5,596 bases of DNA from Burkholderiaceae bacterium (lineage in GTDB: Bacteria > Pseudomonadota > Gammaproteobacteria > Burkholderiales > Burkholderiaceae_C), in assembly GCA_017999135.1 (NCBI GenBank), contig JAGOBT010000244.1, positions 1-5,596 on the forward strand, written 5' to 3'. Below are positions 1 through 5,596 of the stretch, one piece after another; position 1 is the first letter of the stretch, and each line of letters begins with the position of its first letter. Under the pieces are notes generated by a model. That model searched no databases, was not told the DNA's origin, and worked only from the letters and a program-made list of their open reading frames with translations. The position numbers and the translations under genes are program-made.

Positions 1-705
1 GCCCGAGGCCAGGATCAGGCTCACCGCGATCAGGCTGGTGGCGTAGACGAAGATCGGCCCCAGCACATTGCCCAGCACATGCACCTGCACGATGGTGAAG
101 GCATTGGCACCGGAGGCGCGCGCAGCTTCCACGTAGTCACGCCCCTTGGCCTGGGCGGTGACGGCCTCGGCCACGCGGGCGATCTGCGGCACGAAGACGA
201 TGGTCAGCGACAGCAGCGAATTGAAGATGCCCGCGCCCAGCGCACCGCTCAGCGCAATCGCCAGCAGCACCGACGGAAAGGCGTAGAACACGTCGATGGT
301 GCGCATGATGGCGGTGTTGACCCAGCCACCTGCATAGCCCGCCAGGATGCCGATGGCCGAGCCGATGATGAAGGCGAACAACACGGGTGTCAGACCCATG
401 AAGAGGCTGAGCCGCGCGCCCACGATCAGCCGGCTCAGCATGTCGCGGCCCAGCTCGTCGGTGCCCAGCGGGTAGCCGTCGGTGCCGATGGGCTTGAGCC
501 GGTTCAGCATCGACGACTGGTACGGGTCGGCCGGCGCCAGCCAGGGGCCGAACACCGCCAGGCCCAGCAGCAGCAGCACGACGAAGCCGGCGCCCATGGC
601 CACCTTGTCGGCCAGCAGGCGGGTGCCCACGCTCTGCCAGTAGCCGGGCGAGCGCTGCACTTCAGCGGGCAACTTGGAGGATGACGCGACGGTGATGCTG
701 TTCAT
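1..705 (-). CDS. DppC-type ABC transporter permease, C-terminus cut by window edge
   Basis: Inner-membrane permease of the dipeptide/oligopeptide/nickel (DppC/OppC) family, which pairs with a DppB-type partner to form the import channel. It begins at an ATG (705-703; protein starts MNSITVASSSKLPAEVQRSP) and stays open for 235 residues to base 1, so the C-terminus is outside the window. Family members are usually about 280-300 residues, so some 50-65 are missing. Visible hallmarks are a soluble N-terminal arm (1-34), a first hydrophobic segment (about 36-57), the family motif PLGTDELGRD at 79-88, further membrane segments (about 98-120, 140-178, 216-235), and the ATPase-contacting EAA loop with E193-A194-A195 and G199. 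There is no clear Shine-Dalgarno before the ATG; the upstream 15 bases are GGCACGTGACACACC. It follows the DppB gene after a 109-bp hairpin-rich spacer and probably belongs to the same operon. Transported substrate unknown. Confidence 0.93.
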   Translation of the reverse strand, partial: MNSITVASSSKLPAEVQRSPGYWQSVGTRLLADKVAMGAGFVVLLLLGLAVFGPWLAPADPYQSSMLNRLKPIGTDGYPLGTDELGRDMLSRLIVGARLSLFMGLTPVLFAFIIGSAIGILAGYAGGWVNTAIMRTIDVFYAFPSVLLAIALSGALGAGIFNSLLSLTIVFVPQIARVAEAVTAQAKGRDYVEAARASGANAFTIVQVHVLGNVLGPIFVYATSLIAVSLILASG

Positions 706-726
706 GGTGTGTCACGTGCCAAACAA

Positions 727-806
727 GCGAACGCCGTGGAACCGGCTTTGCCGGGCCACTGGCGTTGCCCCCTTGAGGGGGCGCGCGAAGCGCGTAGGGG
801 GTGGGC
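727..806. repeat. Nested inverted repeats / multi-hairpin intergenic element
   Basis: An 80-bp stretch that is almost entirely palindromic. A first imperfect hairpin pairs AACGCC (730-735) with GGCGTT (761-766), GTGG (736-739) with CCAC (756-759) and CCGGC (742-746) with GCCGG (750-754) around a TTT loop, about 15 bp in all with one bulge at 760 and a small internal loop. It is followed by CCCCC (768-772) / GGGGG (777-781) with a TTGA loop and by CGCGC (782-786) / GCGCG (790-794) with a GAA loop. A further GGGGG (797-801) could compete for the C-run. Similar C-run/G-run plus GCGCGAAGCGC elements are, as I recall, dispersed between genes in many Burkholderiales, but I cannot check copy number here. 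It fills the gap between two permease genes of one transporter, so in RNA it could act as a processing or stability element or attenuator. No T-run follows on the transcribed strand. Confidence 0.7.
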
Positions 807-814
807 TCATTTCT

Positions 815-1765
815 TCAGGCCCGCGCAATCCGCGGGTCGAGCAGGGTTTGCAGCACGTCGACCAGCAGGTTCAGCACCACGAAGAACATGGCCAGCACGA
901 GGATGGTGCCCTGCAGCAGCGGCAGGTCACGCTGGAAGATGGCGGAATTGAGCAGGAAGCCGGTGCCCGGCCAGGCGAACACGGTTTCGATCAGGATCGA
1001 CCCGCCCAGCAGGTAGCCCAGCTGCAGGCCCATCACCGCCAGCGCGGTGGGGGCGGCGTTCTTCACCACGTGGGCGAAGATGCCCAGGTGGGTGAGGCCC
1101 TTGGCCCGCAGGCCGACGATGAACTCCTGCGCCAGGATCTCGGCCACCAGGGCGCGCACCGTGCGGGCGATGATGCCCATCGGGATCACGCTCATCGTGA
1201 TGGCCGGCAGCACCATGTACTGCAGGTGGTTCCAGTCCCAGGCCCAGTCCTTGTCGCCGGGGCCGCCGCCGGTGGCCGGCAGCCAGCCCAGGATGGCCGA
1301 GAAGATGATGACCATCACCATGCCCAGCCAGTAGTGCGGCACGCTGACGCCCAGCACCGCCAGCGTGCTGGCCAGCCGGTCGGGCCAGGCGCGCTGGAAG
1401 TAGCCGCCGACGAAGCCGAACAGGCTGCCCAGCACGAAGCCGATGAACGTGGCCAGCACCGCCAGCCGCAGGGTGTTGCCGACGGCCGTCATCACCTCAG
1501 TGGTGACTGGGCGGCCGCTGGCGATGCTGGTGCCCAGATCGCCCTGCAGCGCCCGCCACACCCACACCGCAAACTGCTCGGGGTAGCTGCGGTCGAAGCC
1601 GTACAGCGTGCGCATCTGCGCCGCCAGATCGGCCGACGCATCGGGTGGCAGGATGGACACCAGCGGATCACCCGGCGCCAGGTGCACCAGGGCGAAGCAC
1701 ACCAGGGCCACGCCCGCCATGATGGGCAGGGCGTAGCCGATGCGGCGCAGCAGGTAGGCGAACAT
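815..1765 (-). CDS. DppB-type ABC transporter permease
   Basis: Complete 316-residue inner-membrane permease of the DppB/OppB family, the usual length, forming the channel of a binding-protein-dependent importer with the DppC-type subunit. It shows the N-terminal MFAYLLRRIGYALP start and first membrane helix (about 9-30), the PGDP motif at 31-34 that opens the periplasmic loop, a GDLGTS motif at 75-80, hydrophobic segments at about 97-121, 135-161, 184-201, 241-262 and 283-305, and an EAA-type loop around 207-235 (EILAQEF, then LRAKGL with G223) for docking the ATPase. The family signature FAWPGTG is at 263-269 and the DPRI ending at 310-313. It starts 20 bp after the solute-binding-protein stop; an AGGA lies about 13 bases before the ATG, a long spacing, so translation may partly rely on coupling. 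The partner ATPases are not in the window. Substrate specificity cannot be deduced from the permease. Confidence 0.96.
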   Translation of the reverse strand: MFAYLLRRIGYALPIMAGVALVCFALVHLAPGDPLVSILPPDASADLAAQMRTLYGFDRSYPEQFAVWVWRALQGDLGTSIASGRPVTTEVMTAVGNTLRLAVLATFIGFVLGSLFGFVGGYFQRAWPDRLASTLAVLGVSVPHYWLGMVMVIIFSAILGWLPATGGGPGDKDWAWDWNHLQYMVLPAITMSVIPMGIIARTVRALVAEILAQEFIVGLRAKGLTHLGIFAHVVKNAAPTALAVMGLQLGYLLGGSILIETVFAWPGTGFLLNSAIFQRDLPLLQGTILVLAMFFVVLNLLVDVLQTLLDPRIARA

Positions 1766-1785
1766 CGGCTGGGGTCGTTCCTGGG

Positions 1786-3438
1786 TCAGTCGACGGTGAC
1801 GGGTGCGAGGTCAATGAACCAGCTGCGTGGCTGCACCACGCCCTTGACCTTGGCGGCGATGGCCCGCGGGCCCACGTCATGGGCGATCCAGACGAACGGC
1901 GCCTCTTCGACGATGCGGGCATGCAGCTTGGCCAGTGCGGCGTCGCGGGCCTTGTCGTCGAAGCTGGTGCGCGCGTCGGCGATCAGCTTGTCGAACTCGG
2001 CATTGCCGAAGTAGCCCCAGTTGTTGCTGACCGGCGGGAAGGTCTTGGTGCTGGTGAAACGCACCATCGCGAAGAACGGGTCCATCGCGGCGAAGCTGAC
2101 GTTGATGGCGTTGGCGCCGTTGGCCGACGGATCCTTCGCGCCCTTGCGCCAGTTGGTGAACAGGGTGTTCCACTCGATCACGTCGAACTGCACGTCGAAG
2201 CCGCACTGCTTCAGGCTCTGCTGCACGAATTCATTCATCGGCAACGGCTGCATCTGGCCCGAACCGCTGGCGCTGATCTGCACCTTCACCTTCAGCGGCT
2301 TGGCCGGGGTGTGGCCGGCCTCCTCCATCAGCTTCTTGCCGGCGGCCACGTCGTAGCGGATGTCGAACTTGGGGTTGCCCCACCACGGGTGGCCCGGGGG
2401 CACGGTGCCCTTGGGCAGGCCCATCATGCCGCCCAGCAGCTTGAGCAGGCCGGTGCGGTCCACGCACAGGTTGGCGGCCTGGCGCACCCGCTTGTCCAGC
2501 CAGGGCGAGCCCTCGGCGAACGACAGCTGCCACGGCCACACGTGCGGCTGCTGGTTGAAGTAGATCTTGTGGCCACGGCCCTGGATGGCGGCCATGGCGT
2601 CGGGCGACGGTGCCTCGATCCAGTCGACCTGGCCACTCATGATGGCGGCGGTGCGGGCGTTGGCCTCGGGCATGGGCAGCAGCACCACGCGGTCGACCTT
2701 GGGCGTGCGCTTCGGATCCCAGTAGGCCTTGTTGGGCACCAGCTCCAGCCGCTCGCGGGCCACGAAGCGGGCCATCTTGAACGGGCCCGAACCGCTGGCG
2801 TCGGCGGCAAACGCCGTCCAGGCGGCCTTGGCCTTGTCGGCCGGCGTGGCGCCGGCGGCGGCGTCGAACTTCTTCTGCCAGTGGGCCGGGCTGGCGATGA
2901 ACAGGTTGGTCAGGTTCAGCGGCAGGAAGGCATCGGGCTCGCTGGTGGTCAGCTCGACCGTCAGGTTGTCGATCTTGCGGGCGCTGCGCAGCGTGGGCAT
3001 GCGGCTGGCGGTGACGCCGACCTGGCTGGCATCGAAATGCACCACGTCCTTGTCGAGCACCTTGCGCACGTTCCACACCACCGAATCGGCGTTCAGCTCG
3101 CTGCCGTCATGGAACTTCACGCCGGGGCGCAGCTTGAACACCCACTTGGTCTTGTCCTTCGCGTCGACGGCCCAGCTGGTGGCCAGGCCGGGGATCAGCA
3201 CGCTGGCGGCGTCGGCCTTGCTCAGGTCCCAGTGCGTCAGCGCGTCGTACATCGGGATGCCGGTGAAGCGGTTGCCTTCGAAGCCCTGGTCGGGCTGGCC
3301 CAGCGTGCGCGGGATGTCGGCGGCGGTCATCGCGATGCGCAGCACTTTTTCTTGTGCCAGCGCGGCAGGGGCAGACAGCAGGGCCGCCAGGCTCAGGGCA
3401 GCGCAAGGCAACAGGCGGGGCAGCAGCGGACGGGTCAT
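1786..3438 (-). CDS. ABC transporter solute-binding protein, family 5 (DppA/OppA-like)
   Basis: Complete 550-residue periplasmic binding protein of SBP family 5, which captures peptides, opines, oligosaccharides or other small molecules for a Dpp-type importer. A Sec signal peptide covers residues 1-28 (basic start, hydrophobic core, ALA before QEK); no lipobox is placed to make it a lipoprotein. Family hallmarks are MYDALTHWDL at 63-72, LATSWA at 85-90, LRPGVKFHDG at 103-112 with ADSVVWNV at 117-124, SGSGPFK at 215-221 and ELVPNKAYWD at 232-241. Two cysteines (C325, C412) could form a disulfide. The ATG at 3438-3436 is preferred over an in-frame upstream ATG at 3492 because it follows GGAGA at 10-base spacing, gives a clean signal peptide, and overlaps the racemase-like stop by ATGA. 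The upstream start would add 18 residues in front of the signal peptide. Permease genes follow directly. Ligand unknown. Confidence 0.95.
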   Translation of the reverse strand: MTRPLLPRLLPCAALSLAALLSAPAALAQEKVLRIAMTAADIPRTLGQPDQGFEGNRFTGIPMYDALTHWDLSKADAASVLIPGLATSWAVDAKDKTKWVFKLRPGVKFHDGSELNADSVVWNVRKVLDKDVVHFDASQVGVTASRMPTLRSARKIDNLTVELTTSEPDAFLPLNLTNLFIASPAHWQKKFDAAAGATPADKAKAAWTAFAADASGSGPFKMARFVARERLELVPNKAYWDPKRTPKVDRVVLLPMPEANARTAAIMSGQVDWIEAPSPDAMAAIQGRGHKIYFNQQPHVWPWQLSFAEGSPWLDKRVRQAANLCVDRTGLLKLLGGMMGLPKGTVPPGHPWWGNPKFDIRYDVAAGKKLMEEAGHTPAKPLKVKVQISASGSGQMQPLPMNEFVQQSLKQCGFDVQFDVIEWNTLFTNWRKGAKDPSANGANAINVSFAAMDPFFAMVRFTSTKTFPPVSNNWGYFGNAEFDKLIADARTSFDDKARDAALAKLHARIVEEAPFVWIAHDVGPRAIAAKVKGVVQPRSWFIDLAPVTVD

Positions 3439-4145
3439 GGTCTGGAAGTCTCCGTGGATGGGTGGGGGTTGGGCGTGCAAGCCGCGTGCCACGCTGCCCG
3501 CAGGCCGGCGCGCACGTTGTCGATCAAGGGCACAGGCACCTGCGGTGCCAGCGGTGCGGCCAGGTCGGCCAGTGCGGCGCCACCGATGACGATGGCGCGC
3601 ACGCCGCCCAGCGCCAGGGCCTGGTGGCAGGCGCCCAGCAGCAAGGCCTGGGCACCCGGCGGGTCGGCCAGCAGTTCGGCGCCGGTGCGTTCCACCGTCA
3701 CCACGCCGGCCAGCCGGTCGCGCAGGCCGAGCCGCGTGGCCAGGTCCTCGAGCATCGGACCCCAGGCGGCACCGCCGGTGACGATGGCATAACGCCCCGC
3801 CGGATCGGCCGCGGCCAGGGCATCGGCCTCGCGCATGGCCACCTCGGCCAGCCCCAGCACCGGCACGGCGGTGGCAGCACGCAGCGCGGCCACGCCGGGG
3901 TCGCCGAAGCAGGCCACCAGCACGGCGTCAGGCGGCGCATGGTCGGCCAGGTGCGCCTGCCAGGCGGCCGGCACGGCCTGGGTGGCGGTGTCAGCTGCCT
4001 CGGGCGTGGCGATGTACGGCGCGCCGAATGGCGCCGTCACCGCATGCAGCGTGGCCCCGGCTGGCGCCAACGCCGTGGCATGGCGGGCGAGCAGGTCGGT
4101 GACATGGGCGCTGGTGTTGGGGTTGATCAGCAGCAGGGTGGGCAT
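3435..4145 (-). CDS. Asp/Glu/hydantoin racemase-superfamily protein lacking the second catalytic Cys
   Basis: A 236-residue protein of the Asp/Glu/hydantoin racemase superfamily, cofactor-independent enzymes (racemases, maleate isomerase, arylmalonate decarboxylase) that move protons with one or two cysteines. It starts with the LLLINPNTS strand-loop at 4-12 typical of hydantoin/allantoin racemases, has a TAPFGAPYI-type segment at 37-45 and a first active-site cysteine C79 in VACFGDPG (77-84). The second half-site, normally a Gly-Cys pair as in VLGCAG, reads IVIGGAALADLA (185-196), so the second cysteine is replaced by G189. C173 and C223 lie elsewhere and are not obvious substitutes. Classical two-base racemisation is therefore doubtful; a one-cysteine isomerase, decarboxylase or lyase, or a binding role, is possible. 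The ATG at 4145-4143 has no good Shine-Dalgarno. It is the first gene of the transporter operon and its stop overlaps the binding-protein ATG. No signal peptide, so cytoplasmic. Family is confident; reaction is not. Confidence 0.88.
   Translation of the reverse strand: MPTLLLINPNTSAHVTDLLARHATALAPAGATLHAVTAPFGAPYIATPEAADTATQAVPAAWQAHLADHAPPDAVLVACFGDPGVAALRAATAVPVLGLAEVAMREADALAAADPAGRYAIVTGGAAWGPMLEDLATRLGLRDRLAGVVTVERTGAELLADPPGAQALLLGACHQALALGGVRAIVIGGAALADLAAPLAPQVPVPLIDNVRAGLRAAWHAACTPNPHPSTETSRP
3449..3453 (-). promoter_or_regulatory. Shine-Dalgarno of the solute-binding-protein gene
   Basis: GGAGA on the minus strand, 10 bases before the ATG at 3438-3436. It lies inside the end of the racemase-like gene. 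With the ATGA overlap it decides the start of the binding protein and suggests coupled but boosted translation of this abundant periplasmic component. Confidence 0.65.
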
Positions 4146-4199
4146 GGCGGCAGGGGAGCAAGCGGTGTACCTGTCCTTGCTGGTGCATGGCCCACCTCA

Positions 4200-4214
4200 G
4201 CCAGACAGTCTGGC
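4200..4214. promoter_or_regulatory. 15-bp palindrome, candidate operator
   Basis: GCCAGAC-A-GTCTGGC: two perfect 7-base half-sites around one central base, centred at 4207 and 62 bases upstream of the racemase-like ATG. Size, symmetry and position fit a binding site for a dimeric regulator controlling the transporter operon. No regulator gene is in the window, and I could not find a convincing sigma-70 promoter beside it, so this is a candidate only. Confidence 0.4.
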
Positions 4215-4244
4215 ACTGCACTGGTGCCTCACCCACACGGGTTG

Positions 4245-4260
4245 ACCCGCAATGGCGGGT
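4245..4260. terminator. Stem-loop in the spacer after the SDR gene
   Basis: ACCCGC (4245-4250) pairs with GCGGGT (4255-4260) around AATG, a 6-bp GC-rich stem. It is the second inverted repeat downstream of the SDR stop. No run of T follows on the minus strand, so if it ends transcription it does so inefficiently or with Rho; it could instead be a 5' leader structure of the next operon. Confidence 0.3.
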
Positions 4261-4274
4261 TCACCCTGACATGC

Positions 4275-4296
4275 GCTGGTGCGTGGCTGCACCAGC
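4275..4296 (-). terminator. Perfect 8-bp stem-loop just after the SDR gene, possible terminator
   Basis: GCTGGTGC (4275-4282) and GCACCAGC (4289-4296) form an 8-bp perfect stem with a 6-base loop, starting 6 bases beyond the SDR stop codon. The position is right for a terminator or a 3'-end protecting hairpin of the DenD-like/SDR transcript. There is no T-run downstream, so it does not meet the classical intrinsic-terminator rule. Confidence 0.4.
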
Positions 4297-4302
4297 TTGG
4301 GG

Positions 4303-5070
4303 TCAGTAGGTGGCCCGGCCACCCGACAGGTCGAACACCGCGCCGGTGGCGAAGCTGCACTCGGGTGAGCAGAGCCAGGCCACCATCGCGGCGATCTCGT
4401 CGACGGCGACGAACCGCCCCATCGGGATCTTGCCCAGCATGAACTGGATGTGCGCGGGCGCCATCTGGTCGAAGATGGCGGTGCGGGCCGCGGCCGGTGC
4501 CACGGCATTGACCAGCACGCCCTTGGTGGCCAGTTCCTTGCCGAGGCTCTTGGTCAGGCCGATCAGGCCGGCCTTGCTGGCGCTGTAGTGGCTGGCGTTG
4601 GGGTTGCCCTCCTTGCCGGCCACCGAGGCGATGTTGACGATGCGGCCCCAGCCGTTGGCGATCATGCCCGGCACCACTGCCCGGCAGGTGAGGAAGGGCG
4701 CGATCAGGTTCACCTCGACCACCTGGCGCCAGGCGGCGGGCGACAGCTCCCAGGTGGGCGCGTTGCCGCCGGTGATGCCGGCGTTGTTGACCAGGATGTC
4801 GATGCGGCCGTGCCGTGCGATGGTGGCGGCTGTGGCGGCCGCCACCGCCGCCTCGTCGGTGAGTTGCACCACCTCGGCCGACACCGGGCCGCCGCCGGCC
4901 AGGGCCTGCACCGCGCCGGGCAGGCGCTCGGTGTCCAGGTCCCACAGCACCACGGTGGCGCCGCTGCGCTGCAGCCGCTGCGCGGTCGCGAAGCCGATGC
5001 CTTGCGCGCCGCCGGTGACCACGGCCACGCGGCCTTGCAGGTCGTATTGCGCCGGCGTGGGGTTGCTCAT
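4303..5070 (-). CDS. Classical SDR-family NAD(P)-dependent oxidoreductase
   Basis: Complete 255-residue classical short-chain dehydrogenase/reductase, of normal length, cytoplasmic. The Rossmann dinucleotide motif is TGGAQGIG at 19-26, the structural motif NNAG at 95-98, and the catalytic residues are N121, S149, Y162 and K166 (YSASK). An aspartate at the end of the second strand (D44 in LWD) is usually a sign of NAD(H) preference. The C-terminus ends in LSGGRATY, which I associate with SDRs acting on sugar acids or 2-keto-3-deoxy sugar acids; this substrate link is memory-based and weak. Its ATG overlaps the stop of the DenD-like gene by four bases (ATGA), so the two dehydrogenases are translationally coupled and probably work in one pathway, perhaps in successive oxidations. 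An AAAGG sits only one base from the ATG, too close for a normal ribosome site, consistent with coupling. It is often mis-annotated as FabG-like; nothing here points to fatty-acid synthesis. Confidence 0.95.
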   Translation of the reverse strand: MSNPTPAQYDLQGRVAVVTGGAQGIGFATAQRLQRSGATVVLWDLDTERLPGAVQALAGGGPVSAEVVQLTDEAAVAAATAATIARHGRIDILVNNAGITGGNAPTWELSPAAWRQVVEVNLIAPFLTCRAVVPGMIANGWGRIVNIASVAGKEGNPNASHYSASKAGLIGLTKSLGKELATKGVLVNAVAPAAARTAIFDQMAPAHIQFMLGKIPMGRFVAVDEIAAMVAWLCSPECSFATGAVFDLSGGRATY

Positions 5071-5596
5071 GCCATGCCTTTCAGGGCGTCCGGCACGCCC
5101 GGGCCGGTGTGGGCGGCGCGGCAGTCGGCGATGTACTGGCGGATGATGTCGGCGAACTGCTGTTCGGGCTGCAGGCCCAGGGCGGCGGCGCGGTCGGCGC
5201 GGGCGCCGGTCGGCCAGTTGGCCACGATGCCGGCAATGCGCTCGTCGCGCTCGAAGCGCACGCGGGCGCGCACGGCGGGGCCAGCCACCTGCTCCAGCGC
5301 GGCCAGCATCTCGGCCACGGTGATGTTCAGCGCCGGCAGGTTCATCGCGGTGCGGCCGCCGTAGGCGGCGCGGCTGGCCTCGTAGACGGCGATCAGGCCA
5401 TCGACCGTGCGCTGCGGGCTGCTGACCGGGTGGCTGACGCTGGCGTCCACTGGGCAGATGGCCTCCACGCCGGCCAGCGGCTCGCGGATGATGCCGCTGA
5501 AGAACGACGAGGCCGCGCCGTTGGGCCGGCCCGGCCGCACGGTGACCGTCATCAGCCGGGCGCTGCGGCCGTCGATGTAGCCCTTGCGGGTGTAGT
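5067..5596 (-). CDS. denD: D-erythronate dehydrogenase-like extended SDR, N-terminus cut by window edge
   Basis: C-terminal 175 residues of an extended SDR (NAD-dependent epimerase/dehydratase fold) resembling DenD, which oxidises D-erythronate in the first step of four-carbon sugar-acid breakdown. The frame is open to the right edge, reading YTRKGYIDGRSARL before an internal Met at 5552-5550, so that Met is not the start. Recognisable family features are TVRPGRPN at 18-25 of the visible part, the SSFFSGIIREPL segment shortly after, MNLPALNITVAEM in the second half, and NWP at 126-128 preceding the helix that ends in DIIRQYIADC. The Rossmann motif and catalytic YxxxK lie outside the window. 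The C-terminal tail (about 18 residues after the IADC segment) seems longer than I expect for DenD. Its stop overlaps the SDR start by ATGA. The exact substrate could be another aldonic or hydroxy acid; no DenK-type kinase or OtnC/OtnI homologue is visible here. Confidence 0.8.
   Translation of the reverse strand, partial: YTRKGYIDGRSARLMTVTVRPGRPNGAASSFFSGIIREPLAGVEAICPVDASVSHPVSSPQRTVDGLIAVYEASRAAYGGRTAMNLPALNITVAEMLAALEQVAGPAVRARVRFERDERIAGIVANWPTGARADRAAALGLQPEQQFADIIRQYIADCRAAHTGPGVPDALKGMA

Noticed and set aside
2256..2800. An identical 17-bp word at 2256-2272 and 2784-2800 within the binding-protein gene
   Set aside because: Both copies encode Ala-Ser-Gly-Ser-Gly in the same frame. 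Codon bias on a short repeated peptide explains it; there is no flanking similarity.
3439..3492. In-frame upstream ATG at 3492 as start of the binding protein
   Set aside because: It would put 18 unrelated residues ahead of a clean Sec signal peptide and overlap the racemase-like gene by 58 bases; the ATG at 3438 has a GGAGA at good distance.
1879..3792. A 637-codon open frame on the plus strand opposite the binding-protein and racemase-like genes, and a 446-codon plus-strand frame at 674-2014
   Set aside because: Both are antisense shadows created by strong GC bias at third codon positions. Their translations are rich in His, Gln, Arg and Gly with no recognisable family, while the minus-strand proteins match well-known families.
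4211..4228. Possible sigma-54 promoter (TGGCAC followed by TGGTGC) in the spacer
   Set aside because: The required GC of the -12 element is GT at the correct distance on either strand, and on the plus strand no gene follows. Not a valid GG-N10-GC site.
4146..4302. A sigma-70 promoter for the racemase-like gene
   Set aside because: I scanned the minus strand of the spacer and found no TTGACA/TATAAT-like pair at 16-18 base spacing; the best -10-like hexamer (TACACC) has no matching -35. No promoter call is made.
5550..5552. ATG at 5552 as a true start of a 161-residue protein
   Set aside because: The frame stays open upstream to the window edge and the extra residues (YTRKGYIDGRSARL) fit the DenD family, so this Met is internal.

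Overview
The window is GC-rich, and every gene I can support lies on the minus strand, so transcription runs from high to low coordinates. Protein style, GC content and a dense multi-hairpin intergenic element all suggest a beta-proteobacterium of the order Burkholderiales (Comamonadaceae / Rubrivivax-Leptothrix type). This placement is inferred from pattern recognition only. No rRNA, tRNA, CRISPR array, insertion sequence or phage gene was seen.

Layout in transcription order (right to left). (1) 5596-5067: C-terminal part of an extended SDR closely resembling D-erythronate dehydrogenase (DenD), cut by the window edge. (2) 5070-4303: a complete classical SDR oxidoreductase whose ATG overlaps the DenD-like stop codon (ATGA). 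(3) 4302-4146: a 157-bp spacer with two stable inverted repeats just after the SDR, a 15-bp near-perfect palindrome and repeated CTGGTGC words. It looks like the boundary between two transcription units. (4) 4145-3435: an Asp/Glu/hydantoin racemase-superfamily protein that keeps the first catalytic cysteine but has glycine at the second. (5) 3438-1786: a periplasmic family 5 solute-binding protein, again overlapping its upstream neighbour by ATGA. (6) 1765-815: a DppB-type permease, 20 bp downstream. (7) 814-706: a 109-bp spacer filled with nested hairpins. (8) 705-1: a DppC-type permease running off the left edge. The ATPase subunit(s) of this ABC importer are not in the window and would be expected just beyond position 1.

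Taken together this is an uptake-plus-catabolism locus. A dipeptide/opine/oligosaccharide-type ABC importer sits behind a racemase-like enzyme, next to two NAD(P)-dependent dehydrogenases, one of a type known to oxidise a four-carbon sugar acid. A plausible but unproven reading is that the importer brings in a small hydroxy-acid, amide or conjugate which these enzymes process. The substrate cannot be read from the sequence. The families are all known; the points worth a second look are the altered racemase active site, the unusual pairing of gene families, the hairpin element inside the permease operon and the palindrome upstream of the racemase-like gene.
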